A DNA stretch of 64,000 nucleotides from Prosopocoilus inquinatus (lineage: Eukaryota > Arthropoda > Insecta > Coleoptera > Lucanidae), in NCBI GenBank assembly GCA_036172665.1, contig CM069873.1, positions 46,160,001 to 46,224,000 on the forward strand, in the 5' to 3' direction. The position numbers and the translations under genes are program-made. Shown piece after piece: positions 22,530 to 35,375 of the stretch (position 1 is the stretch's first letter; the number at the start of each line of letters is the position of its first letter). The notes under the pieces were generated by a model. The model searched no databases. It was not told the DNA's origin and saw only the letters and a program-made list of their open reading frames with translations.

Positions 22530-25500
22530 ATGGACTCCAGTAACTCTGATGTGAGATACAAAGTTTTCGGACGCAGCAGAAGCTAAAAATAGTTTTGAAC
22601 GAAACAACACGTATTAGCGTTGTTCCTGTGATGTATCTAATCGATCTTTACTTAGCTACTATGTTATTTGACGTTTCGATGGACTCCAATAACTCTGATG
22701 TGTGATACAAAGTTTTCGGACGCAGCAGAAGCTGGAAATAGTTTTAAACGAAACAACACGCATTAGGGTTGTTCCTGTGATGTATCTAATCGATCCTTAC
22801 TCATCTATCATTTTATTTGACGTTTGGATGGACTCCAGTAACTCTGATGTGAGATACAAAGTTTACGGACGCAGCAGAAGCTGGAAATAGATTTAAACGA
22901 AACAACACGCATTACCGTTGTTCCTGTGATGTATCTAATCGATCCTTACTCATCTATCATGTTATCTGAAGTTTCGATGGACTCCAGTAACTCTGATGTG
23001 AGATACGAAGTTTTTGGACGCAGCAGGAGCTGGAAATAGTTTTAAACGAAACAACACGTATTAGCGTTGTTCCTGTGATGTATCTAATCGATCCTTACTT
23101 AGCTACTATGTTACTTGACGTTTCGATGGACTCCAGTAACTCTAATGTGAGATACGAAATTTTCGGACGCAGCAGAAGCTGGAAATAGTTTTAAACGAAA
23201 CAACACGTATTAGCGTTGTTCCTGTGATGTATCTAATCGATCCTTACTCATCTATCATGTTATTTGGCGTTTCGATGGACTCCAGTAACTCTGACGTGAG
23301 ATACAAAGTTTTCGGACGCAGCAGAAGCTGGAAATAGTTTTAAACGAAACAACACGCATTAGCGTTATTCCTGTGATGTATCTAATCGATCCTTACTCAT
23401 CTATCATGTTATTTGACGTTTCGATGGACTCTAGTAACTCTGATGTGAGATACGAAGTTTTTGGACGCAGCAGGAGCTGGAAATAGTTTTAAACGAAACA
23501 ACACGTATTAACGTTGTTCGTGTGATGCATCTAATCGATCCTTATTTATCTATCATGTTATTTGACGTTTCGATGTACTCTAGTAACTCTGATGTGAGAT
23601 ACGAAGTTTTTGGGCGCAGCAGGAGCTCTAAATAGTTTTAAACGAAGCAACACGTTTTAGCGTTGTTCCTGTGATGTATCTAATCGATCCTTACTTATCT
23701 ATCATGTTATTTGACGTTTGGATGGACTCCAGTAACTCTGATGTGAGATACAAAGTTTTCGGACGCAGCAGAAGCTGGAGATAGTTTTAAACGAAACAAC
23801 ACGCATTAGCGTTGTTCCTGTGATGTATCTAATCGATCCTTACTCATCTGTCATGTTATTTGGCGTTTCGATGGACTCCAGTAACTCTGATGTGAGATAC
23901 AAAGTCTTCGGACGCAGCAGAAGCTGGAAATAGTTTTGAACGAAACAACACGTATTAGCGTTGTTCCTGTGATGTATCTAATCGATCCTTACTTAGCTAC
24001 TATGTTATTTGACGTTTCGATGGACTCCAATAACTCTGATGTGAGATACAAAGTTCTCGGACGCAGCAGAAGCTGGAAACAGTTTTAAACGAAACAACAC
24101 GCATTAGGGTTGTTCCTGTGATGTATCTAATCGATCCTTACTCATCTATCATTTTATTTGAAGTTTGGATGGACTCCAGTAACTCTGATGTGAGATACAA
24201 AGTTTACGGACGCAGCAGAAGCTGGAAATAGATTTAAACGAAACAACACGCATTACCGTTGTTCCTGTGATGTATCTAATCGATCCTTACTCATCTATCA
24301 TGTTATCTGGCGTTTCGATGGACTCCAGTAACTCTGATGTGAGATACGAAGTTTTTGGACGCAGCAGGAGCTGGAAATAGTTTTAAACGAAACAACACGT
24401 ATTAGCGTTGTTCCTGTGATGTATCTAATCGATCCTTACTTAGCTACTATGTTATTTGACGTTTCGATGGACTCCAGTAACTCTAATGTGAGATATGAAA
24501 TTTTCGGACGCAGCAGAAGCTGGAAATAGTTTTAAACGAAACAACACGTATTAGCGTTGTTCCTGTGATGTATCTAATCGATCCTTACTCATCTATCATG
24601 TTATTTGACGTTTGGATGGACTCCAGTAACTCTGATGTGAGATACAAAGTTCTCGGACGCAGCAGAAGCTGGAAATAGTTTTGAACGAAACAACACGTAT
24701 TAGCGTTGTTCCTGTGATGTATCTAATCGATCCTTACTTATCTATCATGTTATTTGACGTTTGGATGGACTCCAGTAACTCTGATGTGAGATACAAAGTT
24801 CTAGGACGCAGCAGAAGCTGGAAATAGTTTTGAACGAAACAACACGTATTAGCGTTGTTCCTGTGATGTATCTAATCGATACTTACTCATCTATCATGTT
24901 ATTTGATGTTTGGATGGACTCCAGTAACTCTGATGTGAGATACAATGTTTTCGGACGCAGCAGAAGCTGGAAATAGTTTTAAACGAAACAACACGCATTA
25001 GCGTTGTTCCTGTGATGTATCTAATCGATCCTTACTCATCTATCATGTTATTTGACGTTTGGATGGACTCCAGTAACTCTGATGTGAGATACAAAGTTTT
25101 CGGGCGCAGCAGAAGCTGGAAATAGTTTTAAACGAAACAACACGCATTAGCGTTGTTCCTGTGATGTATCTAATCGATCCTTACTCATCTATCATGTTAT
25201 TTGACGTTTGGATGGACTCCAGTAACTCTGATGTGAGATACAAAGTTCTCGGACGCAGCTGAAGCTAGAAATAATTTTAAACGAAACAACACGCATTAGC
25301 GTTGTTCCTGTGATGTATTTAATCGATCCTTACTCATCTATCATGTTATTTGGCGTTTCGATGGACTCCAGTAACTCTGATGTGAGATACAAAGTTTTCG
25401 GACGCAGCAGAAGCTGGAAATAGTTTTGAACGAAACAACACGTATTAGCGTTGTTCCTGTGATGTATCTAATCGATCCTTACTTAGCTACTATGTTATTT

Positions 25501-25860
25501 GACGTTTCGATGGACTCCAGTAACTCTGATGTGAGATACGAAATTTTCGAACGCAGCAGAATCTGGAAATAGTTTTAAATGAAACAACACGCATTAGCGT
25601 TGTTCCTGTGATGTATCTAATCGATCCTTACTCATCTATCATGTTATTTGACGTTTCGATGGACTCTAGTAACTCTGATGTGAGATACGAAGCTTTTGGA
25701 CGCAGCAGGAGCTGGAAATAGTTTTAAACGAAACAACACGTATTAGCGTTGTTCCTGTGATGTATCTAATCTATCCTTACTTAGCTACTATGTTATTTGA
25801 CGTTTCGATGGACTCCAGTAACTCTAATGTGAGATACGAAATTTTCGGACGCAGCAGAAG
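22530..25860. repeat. Segment duplicated 130 monomers away (left copy)
   Basis: About 22 monomers match 41.90-45.23 kb at a constant shift of 19,370 bp (130 x 149). Anchors include AGCTAAAAATAG (22581/41951), CGATCTTTACTTAG (22643/42013 at GATC), AAAGTCTTCGG (23903/43273) and the CGATACTTACTC with TTTGATGTTTGG monomer (24881/44251). Similarity is lost near 22.5 kb, where the two sides have different classes, and near 25.9 kb, where this side reads ATGCTATTTGGCG. It overlaps the 47-mer unit 3 and the transition block, so it crosses the HOR boundary. Confidence 0.85.
24028..25607. repeat. Transition block between 47-mer and 22-mer zones
   Basis: About 11 monomers. The first ones repeat the cassette GGAAACAG, ATTAGGG/TTTACGG, ATTACCG/TTATCTGG. 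They are followed by a GATATGAAATTTTCGG monomer, a GTTCTAGG monomer, the CGATACTTACTC monomer with CAATGTTTTCGG, and a GCTGAAGCTAGAAATAATT monomer. From about 24.36 to 25.55 kb the order matches 32.85-34.04 kb at a shift of 8,493 bp (57 monomers). Confidence 0.75.
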
Positions 25861-28800
25861 CTGGAAATAGTTTTAAACGAAACAACACGTATTAGCGTTG
25901 TTCCTGTGATGTATCTAATCGATCCTTACTCATCTATCATGCTATTTGGCGTTTCGATGGACTCCAGTAACTCTGATGTGAGATACAAAGTTTTCGGACG
26001 CAGCAGAAGCTGGAAATAGTTTTAAACGAAGCAACACGCATTAGCGTTGTTCCTGTGATGTATCTAATCGATCCTTACTCATCTATCATTTTATTTGACG
26101 TATGGATGGACTCCAGTAACTCTGATGTGAGATACAAAGTTTACGGACGCAGCAGAAGCTGGAAATAGTTTTAAACGAAACAACACGCATTACCGTTGTT
26201 CCTGTGATGTATCTAATCGATCCTTACTAATCTATCATGTTATTTGGCGTTTCGATGGACTCCAGTAACTCTGATGTGAGATACAAAGTTTTCGGACGCA
26301 GCAGAAGCTGGAAATAGTTTTGAACGAAACAACACGTATTAGCGTTGTTCCTGTGATGTATCTAATCGATCCTTACTTAGCTACTATGTTATTTGACGTT
26401 TTGATGGACTCCAGTAACTATGATGTGAGATACGAAATTTTCGAACGCAGCAGAATCTGGAAATAGTTTTAAATGAAACAACACGCATTAGCGTTGTTCC
26501 TGTGATGTATCTAATCGATCCTTACTCATCTATCATGTTATTTAACGTTTCGATGGACTCTAGTAACTCTGATGTGAGATACGAAGCTTTTGGACGCAGC
26601 AGGAGCTGGAAATAGTTTTAAACGAAACAACACGTATTAGCGTTGTTCCTGTGATGTATCTAATCTATCCTTACTTAGCTACTATGTTATTTGACGTTTC
26701 GATGGACTCCAGTAACTCTAATGTGAGATACGAAATTTTCGGACGCAGCAGAAGCTGGAAATAGTTTTAAAGGAAACAACACGTATTAGCGTTGTTCCTG
26801 TGATGTATCTAATCGATCCTTACTCATCTATCATGTTATTTGGCGTTTCGATGGACTCCAGTAACTCTGATGTGAGATACAAAGTTTTCGGACGCAGCAG
26901 AAGCTGGAAATAGTTTTAAACGAAACAACACGCATTAGCGTTGTTCCTGTGATGTATCTAATCGATCCTTACTCATCTATCATTTTATTTGACGTATGGA
27001 TGGACTCCAGTAACTCTGATGTGAGATACAAAGTTTACGGACGCAGCAGAAGCTGGAAATAGTTTGAAATGAAACAACACGCATTAGCGTTGTTCCTGTG
27101 ATGTATCTAATCGATCCTTACTCATCTATCATGTTATTTGGCGTTTCGATGTACTCCAGTAACTCTGATGTGAGATACAAAGTTCTCGGACGCAGCTGAA
27201 GCTAGAAATAATTTTAAACGAAACAACACGCATTAGCGTTGTTCCTGTGATGTATTTAATCGATCCTTACTCATCAATCATGTTATTTGACGTTTGAATG
27301 GACTCCAGTAACTCTGATGTGAGATACAAAGTTCTCGGACGCAGCAGAAGCTGGAAATAGTTTTGAACGAAACAACACGTATTAGCGTTGTTCCTGTGAT
27401 GTATCTAATCGATCCTTACTTATCTACTATGTTATTTGACGTTTCGATGGACTCCAGTAACTCTGATGTGAGATACGAAATTTTCGAACGCAGCAGAATC
27501 TGGAAATAGTTTTAAATGAAACAACACGCATTAGCGTTGTTCCTGTGATGTATCTAATCGATCCTTACTCATCTATCATGTTATTTGACGTTTCGATGGA
27601 CTCTAGCAACTCTGATGTGAGATACGAAGTTTTTGGACGCAGCAGGAGCTGGAAATAGTTTTAAACGAAACAACACGTATTAACGTTGTTCGTGTGATGT
27701 ATCTAATCGATCCTTATTTATCTATCATGTTATTTGACGTTTCGATGGACTCTAGTATCTCTGATGTGAGATACGAAGTTTTTGGGCGCAGCAGGAGCTC
27801 TAAATAGTTTTAAACGAAGCAACACGTTTTAGCGTTGTTCCTGTGATGTATCTAATCGATCCTTACTTATCTATCATGTTTTTTGACGTTTGGATGGACT
27901 CCAGTAACTCTGATGTGAGATACAAAGTTTTCGGACGCAGCAGAAGCTGGAGATAGTTTTAAACGAAACAACACGCATTAGCGTTGTTCCTGTGATGTAT
28001 CTAATCGATCCTTACTCATCTATCATGTTATTTGGCGTTTTGATGGACTCCAGTAACTCTGATGTGAGATACAAAGTTTTCGGACGCAGCAGAAGCTAAA
28101 AATAGTTTTGAACGAAACAACACGTATTAGCGTTGTTCCTGTGATGTATCTAATCGATCTTTACTTAGCTACTATGTTATTTGACGCTTCGATGGACTCC
28201 AATAACTCTGATGTGAGATACAAAGTTTTCGGACGCAGCAGAAGCTGGAAATAGTTTTAAACGAAACAACACGCATTAGGGTTGTTCCTGTGATGTATCT
28301 AATCGATCCTTACTCATCTATCATTTTATTTGACGTTTGGATGGACTCCAGTAACTCTGATGTGAGATACAAAGTTTACGGACGCAGCAGAAGCTGGAAA
28401 TAGATTTAAACGAAACAACACGCATTACCGTTGTTCCTGTGATGTATCTAATCGATCCTTAATCATCTATCAAGTTATCTGGCGTTTCGATGGACTCCAG
28501 TAACTCTGATGTGAGATACGAAGTTTTTGGACGCAGCAGGAGCTGGAAATAGTTTTAAACGAAACAACACGTTTTATCGTTGTTCCTGTGATGTATCTAA
28601 TCGATCCTTACTTAGCTACTATGTTACTTGACGTTTCGATGGACTCCAGTAACTCTAATGTGAGATACGAAATTTTCGGACGCAGCAGAAGCTGGAAATA
28701 GTTTTAAACGAAACAACACGTATTAGCGTTGTTCCTGTGATGTATCTAATCGATCCTTACTCATCTATCATGTTATTTGGCGTTTCGATGGACTCCAGTA

Positions 28801-28885
28801 ACTCTGACGTGAGATACAAAGTTTTCGGACGCAGCAGAAGCTGGAAATAGTTTTAAACGAAACAACACGCATTAGCGTTGTTCCT
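25608..28885. repeat. 22-monomer HOR unit 1 (3,278 bp)
   Basis: Twenty-two monomers repeated at a 3,278-bp shift. Shared private variants include ATGCTATTTGG (near 25940/29218), TTTTAAAGGAAAC (near 26767/30045), GACGCTTCG (near 28185/31463) and CGTTTTATCG (near 28570/31848). Inside the unit the CGAAGCTTTTGG and TAATCTATCC monomers recur at 894 bp, repeating the 6-mer order of 5.1-6.9 kb, and about 27.1-28.97 kb is a relative of 47-mer unit 3 at 21.6-23.46 kb (5,513 bp, 37 monomers). Copy-specific changes include CCAGTAACTATG near 26415 and TTTAACGTTTCG near 26543. Confidence 0.9.
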
Positions 28886-31800
28886 GTGATGTATCTAATC
28901 GATCCTTACTCATCTATCATGTTATTTGACGTTTCGATGGACTCTAGTAACTCTGATGTGAGATACGAAGCTTTTGGACGCAGCAGGAGCTGGAAATAGT
29001 TTTAAACGAAACAACACGTATTAGCGTTGTTCCTGTGATGTATCTAATCTATCCTTACTTAGCTACTATGTTATTTGACGTTTCGATGGACTCCAGTAAC
29101 TCTAATGTGAGATACGAAATTTTCGGACGCAGCAGAAGCTGGAAATAGTTTTAAACGAAACAACACGTATTAGCGTTGTTCCTGTGATGTATCTAATCGA
29201 TCCTTACTCATCTATCATGCTATTTGGCGTTTCGATGGACTCCAGTAACTCTGATGTGAGATACAAAGTTTTCGGACGCAGCAGAAGCTGGAAATAGTTT
29301 TAAACGAAACAACACGCATTAGCGTTGTTCCTGTGATGTATCTAATCGATCCTTACTCATCTATCATTTTATTTGACGTATGGATGGACTCCAGTAACTC
29401 TGATGTGAGATACAAAGTTTACGGACGCAGCAGAAGCTGGAAATAGTTTTAAACGAAACAACACGCATTACCGTTGTTCCTGTGATGTATCTAATCGATC
29501 CTTACTAATCTATCATGTTATTTGGCGTTTCGATGGACTCCAGTAACTCTGATGTGAGATACAAAGTTTTCGGACGCAGCAGAAGCTGGAAATAGTTTTG
29601 AACGAAACAACACGTATTAGCGTTGTTCCTGTGATGTATCTAATCGATCCTTACTTAGCTACTATGTTATTTGACGTTTTGATGGACTCCAGTAACTCTG
29701 ATGTGAGATACGAAATTTTCGAACGCAGCAGAATCTGGAAATAGTTTTAAATGAAACAACACGCATTAGCGTTGTTCCTGTGATGTATCTAATCGATCCT
29801 TACTCATCTATCATGTTATTTGACGTTTCGATGGACTCTAGTAACTCTGATGTGAGATACGAAGCTTTTGGACGCAGCAGGAGCTGGAAATAGTTTTAAA
29901 CGAAACAACACGTATTAGCGTTGTTCCTGTGATGTATCTAATCTATCCTTACTTAGCTACTATGTTATTTGACGTTTCGATGGACTCCAGTAACTCTAAT
30001 GTGAGATACGAAATTTTCGGACGCAGCAGAAGCTGGAAATAGTTTTAAAGGAAACAACACGTATTAGCGTTGTTCCTGTGATGTATCTAATCGATCCTTA
30101 CTCATCTATCATGTTATTTGGCGTTTCGATGGACTCCAGTAACTCTGATGTGAGATACAAAGTTTTCGGACGCAGCAGAAGCTGGAAATAGTTTTAAACG
30201 AAACAACACGCATTAGCGTTGTTCCTGTGATGTATCTAATCGATCCTTACTCATCTATCATTTTATTTGACGTATGGATGGACTCCAGTAACTCTGATGT
30301 GAGATACAAAGTTTACGGACGCAGCAGAAGCTGGAAATAGTTTGAAATGAAACAACACGCATTAGCGTTGTTCCTGTGATGTATCTAATCGATCCTTACT
30401 CATCTATCATGTTATTTGGCGTTTCGATGTACTCCAGTAACTCTGATGTGAGATACAAAGTTCTCGGACGCAGCTGAAGCTAGAAATAATTTTAAACGAA
30501 ACAACACGCATTAGCGTTGTTCCTGTGATGTATTTAATCGATCCTTACTCATCAATCATGTTATTTGACGTTTGAATGGACTCCAGTAACTCTGATGTGA
30601 GATACAAAGTTCTCGGACGCAGCAGAAGCTGGAAATAGTTTTAAACGAAACAACACGTATTAGCGTTGTTCCTGTGATGTATCTAATCGATCCTTACTTA
30701 TCTACTATGTTATTTGACGTTTCGATGGACTCCAGTAACTCTGATGTGAGATACGAAATTTTCGAACGCAGCAGAATCTGGAAATAGTTTTAAATGAAAC
30801 AACACGCATTAGCGTTGTTCCTGTGATGTATCTAATCGATCCTTACTCATCTATCATGTTATTTGACGTTTCGATGGACTCTAGTAACTCTGATGTGAGA
30901 TACGAAGTTTTTGGACGCAGCAGGAGCTGGAAATAGTTTTAAACGAAAAAACACGTATTAACGTTGTTCGTGTGATGTATCTAATCGATCCTTATTTATC
31001 TATCATGTTATTTGACGTTTCGATGGACTCTGGTATCTCTGATGTGAGATACGAAGTTTTTGGGCGCAGCAGGAGCTCTAAATAGTTTTAAACGAAGCAA
31101 CACGTTTTAGCGTTGTTCCTGTGATGTATCTAATCGATCCTTACTTATCTATCATGTTTTTTGACGTTTGGATGGACTCCAGTAACTCTGATGTGAGATA
31201 CAAAGTTTTCGGACGCAGCAGAAGCTGGAGATAGTTTTAAACGAAACAACACGCATTAGCGTTGTTCCTGTGATGTATCTAATCGATCCTTACTCATCTA
31301 TCATGTTATTTGGCGTTTTGATGGACTCCAGTAACTCTGATGTGAGATACAAAGTTTTCGGACACAGCAGAAGCTAAAAATAGTTTTGAACGAAACAACA
31401 CGTATTAGCGTTGTTCCTGTGATGTATCTAATCGATCTTTACTTAGCTACTATGTTATTTGACGCTTCGATGGACTCCAATAACTCTGATGTGAGATACA
31501 AAGTTTTCGGACGCAGCAGAAGCTGGAAATAGTTTTAAACGAAACAACACGCATTAGGGTTGTTCCTGTGATGTATCTAATCGATCCTTACTCATCTATC
31601 ATTTTATTTGACGTTTGGATGGACTCCAGTAACTCTGATGTGAGATACAAAGTTTACGGACGCAGCAGAAGCTGGAAATAGATTTAAACGAAACAACACG
31701 CATTACCGTTGTTCCTGTGATGTATCTAATCGATCCTTACTCATCTATCATGTTATCTGGCGTTTCGATGGACTCCAGTAACTCTGATGTGAGATACGAA

Positions 31801-32163
31801 GTTTTTGGACGCAGCAGGAGCTGGAAATAGTTTTAAACGAAACAACACGTTTTATCGTTGTTCCTGTGATGTATCTAATCGATCCTTACTTAGCTACTAT
31901 GTTACTTGACGTTTCGATGGACTCCAGTAACTCTAATGTGAGATACGAAATTTTCGGACGCAGCAGAAGCTGGAAATAGTTTTAAACGAAACAACACGTA
32001 TTAGCGTTGTTCCTGTGATGTATCTAATCGATCCTTACTCATCTATCATGTTATTTGGCGTTTCGATGGACTCCAGTAACTCTGACGTGAGATACAAAGT
32101 TTTCGGACGCAGCAGAAGCTGGAAATAGTTTTAAACGAAACAACACGCATTAGCGTTGTTCCT
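28886..32163. repeat. 22-monomer HOR unit 2 (3,278 bp)
   Basis: Second copy of the unit starting at 25608. Copy-specific changes include GAAAAAACACG near 30950, CTCTGGTATC near 31030 and GGACACAGC near 31362. The next monomer at 32164 begins like the unit start but switches to CGAAGTTTTTGG instead of CGAAGCTTTTGG, so the tandem pair ends there. Confidence 0.9.
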
Positions 32164-32699
32164 GTGATGTATCTAATCGATCCTTACTCATCTATCATGG
32201 TATTTGACGTTTCGATGGACTCTAGTAACTCTGATGTGAGATACGAAGTTTTTGGACGCAGCAGGAGCTGGAAATAGTTTTAAACGAAACAACACGTATT
32301 AACGTTGTTCGTGTGATGCATCTAATCGATCCTTATTTATCTATCATGTTATTTGACGTTTCGATGGACTCTAGTAACTCTGATGTGAGATACGAAGTTT
32401 TTGGGCGCAGCAGGAGCTCTAAATAGTTTTAAACGAAGCAACACGTTTTAGCGTTGTTCCTGTGATGTATCTAATCGATCCTTACTTATCTATCATGTTA
32501 TTTGACGTTTGGATGGACTCCAGTAACTCTGATGTGAGATACAAAGTTTTCGGACGCAGCAGAAGCTGGAGATAGTTTTAAACGAAACAACACGCATTAG
32601 CGTTGTTCCTGTGATGTATCTAATCGATCCTTACTCATCTGTCATGTTATTTGGCGTTTCGATGGACTCCAGTAACTCTGATGTGAGATACAAAGTCTT

Positions 32700-33735
32700 C
32701 GGACGCAGCAGAAGCTGGAAATAGTTTTGAACGACACAACACGTATTAGCGTTGTTCCTGTGATGTATCTAATCGATCCTTACTTAGCTACTATGTTATT
32801 TGACGTTTCGATGGACTCCAGTAACTCTGATGTGAGATACGAAGTTTTTGGACGCAGCAGGAGCTGGAAATAGTTTTAAACGAAACAACACGTATTAGCG
32901 TTGTTCCTGTGATGTATCTAATCGATCCTTACTTAGCTACTATGTTATTTGACGTTTCGATGGACTCCAGTAACTCTAATGTGAGATATGAAATTTTCGG
33001 ACGCAGCAGAAGCTGGAAATAGTTTTAAACGAAACAACACGTATTAGCGTTGTTCCTGTGATGTATCTAATCGATCCTTACTCATCTATCATGTTATTTG
33101 ACGTTTGGATGGACTCCAGTAACTCTGATGTGAGATACAAAGTTCTCGGACGCAGCAGAAGCTGGAAATAGTTTTGAACGAAACAACACGTATTAGCGTT
33201 GTTCCTGTGATGTATCTAATCGATCCTTACTTATCTATCATGTTATTTGACGTTTGGATGGACTCCAGTAACTCTGATGTGAGATACAAAGTTCTAGGAC
33301 GCAGCAGAAGCTGGAAATAGTTTTGAACGAAACAACACGTATTAGCGTTGTTCCTGTGATGTATCTAATCGATACTTACTCATCTATCATGTTATTTGAT
33401 GTTTGGATGGACTCCAGTAACTCTGATGTGAGATACAATGTTTTCGGACGCAGCAGAAGCTGGAAATAGTTTTAAACGAAACAACACGCATTAGCGTTGT
33501 TCCTGTGATGTATCTAATCGATCCTTACTCATCTATCATGTTATTTGACGTTTGGATGGACTCCAGTAACTCTGATGTGAGATACAAAGTTTTCGGGCGC
33601 AGCAGAAGCTGGAAATAGTTTTAAACGAAACAACACGCATTAGCGTTGTTCCTGTGATGTATCTAATCGATCCTTACTCATCTATCATGTTATTTGACGT
33701 TTGGATGGACTCCAGTAACTCTGATGTGAGATACA
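32700..33735. repeat. Segment duplicated at an 11-monomer offset (left copy)
   Basis: It matches about 34.34-35.37 kb at a 1,639-bp shift. The matched stretch covers about seven monomers: CGAAGTTTTTGG, GATATGAAATTTTCGG, GTTCTCGG, GTTCTAGG, CAATGTTTTCGG and CGGGCGC types. It ends where this copy continues into a GCTGAAGCTAG monomer and the other into a GCAGAAGCTGG monomer. Confidence 0.75.
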
Positions 33736-34339
33736 AAGTTCTCGGACGCAGCTGAAGCTAGAAATAATTTTAAACGAAACAACACGCATTAGCGTTGTTC
33801 CTGTGATGTATTTAATCGATCCTTACTCATCTATCATGTTATTTGGCGTTTCGATGGACTCCAGTAACTCTGATGTGAGATACAAAGTTTTCGGACGCAG
33901 CAGAAGCTGGAAATAGTTTTGAACGAAACAACACGTATTAGCGTTGTTCCTGTGATGTATCTAATCGATCCTTACTTAGCTACTATGTTATTTGACGTTT
34001 CGATGGACTCCAGTAACTCTGATGTGAGATACGAAATTTTCGAACGCAGCAGGAGCTGGAAATAGTTTTAAACGAAACAACACGTATTAGCGTTGTTCCT
34101 GTGATGTATCTAATCGATCCTTACTTAGCTACTATGTTATTTGACGTTTCGATGGACTCCAGTAACTCTAATGTGAGATATGAAATTTTCGGACGCAGCA
34201 GAAGCTGGAAATAGTTTTAAACGAAACAACACGTATTAGCGTTGTTCCTGTGATGTATCTAATCGATCCTTACTCATCTATCATGTTATTTGACGTTTGG
34301 ATGGACTCCAGTAACTCTGATGTGAGATACAAAGTTCTC

Positions 34340-35375
34340 GGACGCAGCAGAAGCTGGAAATAGTTTTGAACGAAACAACACGTATTAGCGTTGTTCCTGT
34401 GATGTATCTAATCGATCCTTACTTAGCTACTATGTTATTTGACGTTTCGATGGACTCCAGTAACTCTGATGTGAGATACGAAGTTTTTGGACGCAGCAGG
34501 AGCTGGAAATAGTTTTAAACGAAACAACACGTATTAGCGTTGTTCCTGTGATGTATCTAATCGATCCTTACTTAGCTACTATGTTATTTGACGTTTCGAT
34601 GGGCTCCAGTAACTCTAATGTGAGATATGAAATTTTCGGACGCAGCAGAAGCTGGAAATAGTTTTAAACGAAACAACACGTATTAGCGTTGTTTCTGTGA
34701 TGTATCTAATCGATCCTTACTCATCTATCATGTTATTTGACGTTTGGATGGACTCCAGTAACTCTGATGTGAGATACAAAGTTCTCGGACGCAGCAGAAC
34801 CTGGAAATAGTTTTGAACGAAACAACACGTATTAGCGTTGTTCCTGTGATGTATCTAATCGATCCTTACTTATCTATCATGTTATTTGACGTTTGGATGG
34901 ACTCCAGTAACTCTGATGTGAGATACAAAGTTCTAGGACGCAGCAGAAGCTGGAAATACTTTTGAACGAAACAACACGTATTAGCGTTGTTCCTGTGATG
35001 TATCTAATCGATACTTACTCATCTATCATGTTATTTGATGTTTGGATGGACTCCAGTAACTCTGATGTGAGATACAATGTTTTCGGACGCAGCAGAAGCT
35101 GGAAATAGTTTTAAACGAAACAACACGCATTAGCGTTGTTCCTGTGATGTATCTAATCGATCCTTACTCATCTATCATGTTATTTGACGTTTGGATGGAC
35201 TCCAGTAACTCTGATGTGAGATACAAAGTTTTCGGGCGCAGCAGAAGCTGGAAATAGTTTTAAACGAAACAACACGCATTAGCGTTGTTCCTGTGATGTA
35301 TCTAATCGATCCTTACTCATCTATCATGTTATTTGACGTTTGGATGGACTCCAGTAACTCTGATGTGAGATACAA
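34340..35375. repeat. Segment duplicated at an 11-monomer offset (right copy)
   Basis: Right copy of 32700-33735. Copy-specific changes are GATGGGCTCC near 34600, GTTGTTTCTGTG near 34690, GCAGAACCTGG near 34796 and GGAAATACTTTTG near 34955. Confidence 0.75.

Larger units (their letters stand above)
21289..24027. repeat. Partial third 47-mer unit, more diverged
   Basis: It follows units 1 and 2 in monomer order but stops matching within the monomer at 23969, where unit 2 continues with CCAGTAACTC and CGAAATTTTCGAACGC and this copy has CCAATAACTC and CAAAGTTCTCGG. It differs from units 1 and 2 at several sites, for example GGACTCTAG near 21346, TACTCATC near 21463 in place of TACTCGTC, GAAATAATTTT near 21545, GTGTGATAC near 22700 and TTATCTGAAG near 22970. 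It keeps two monomers (21734-22031) that units 1 and 2 lack. It is an older relative of the amplified unit, cut off by a switch to another block. Confidence 0.88.
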
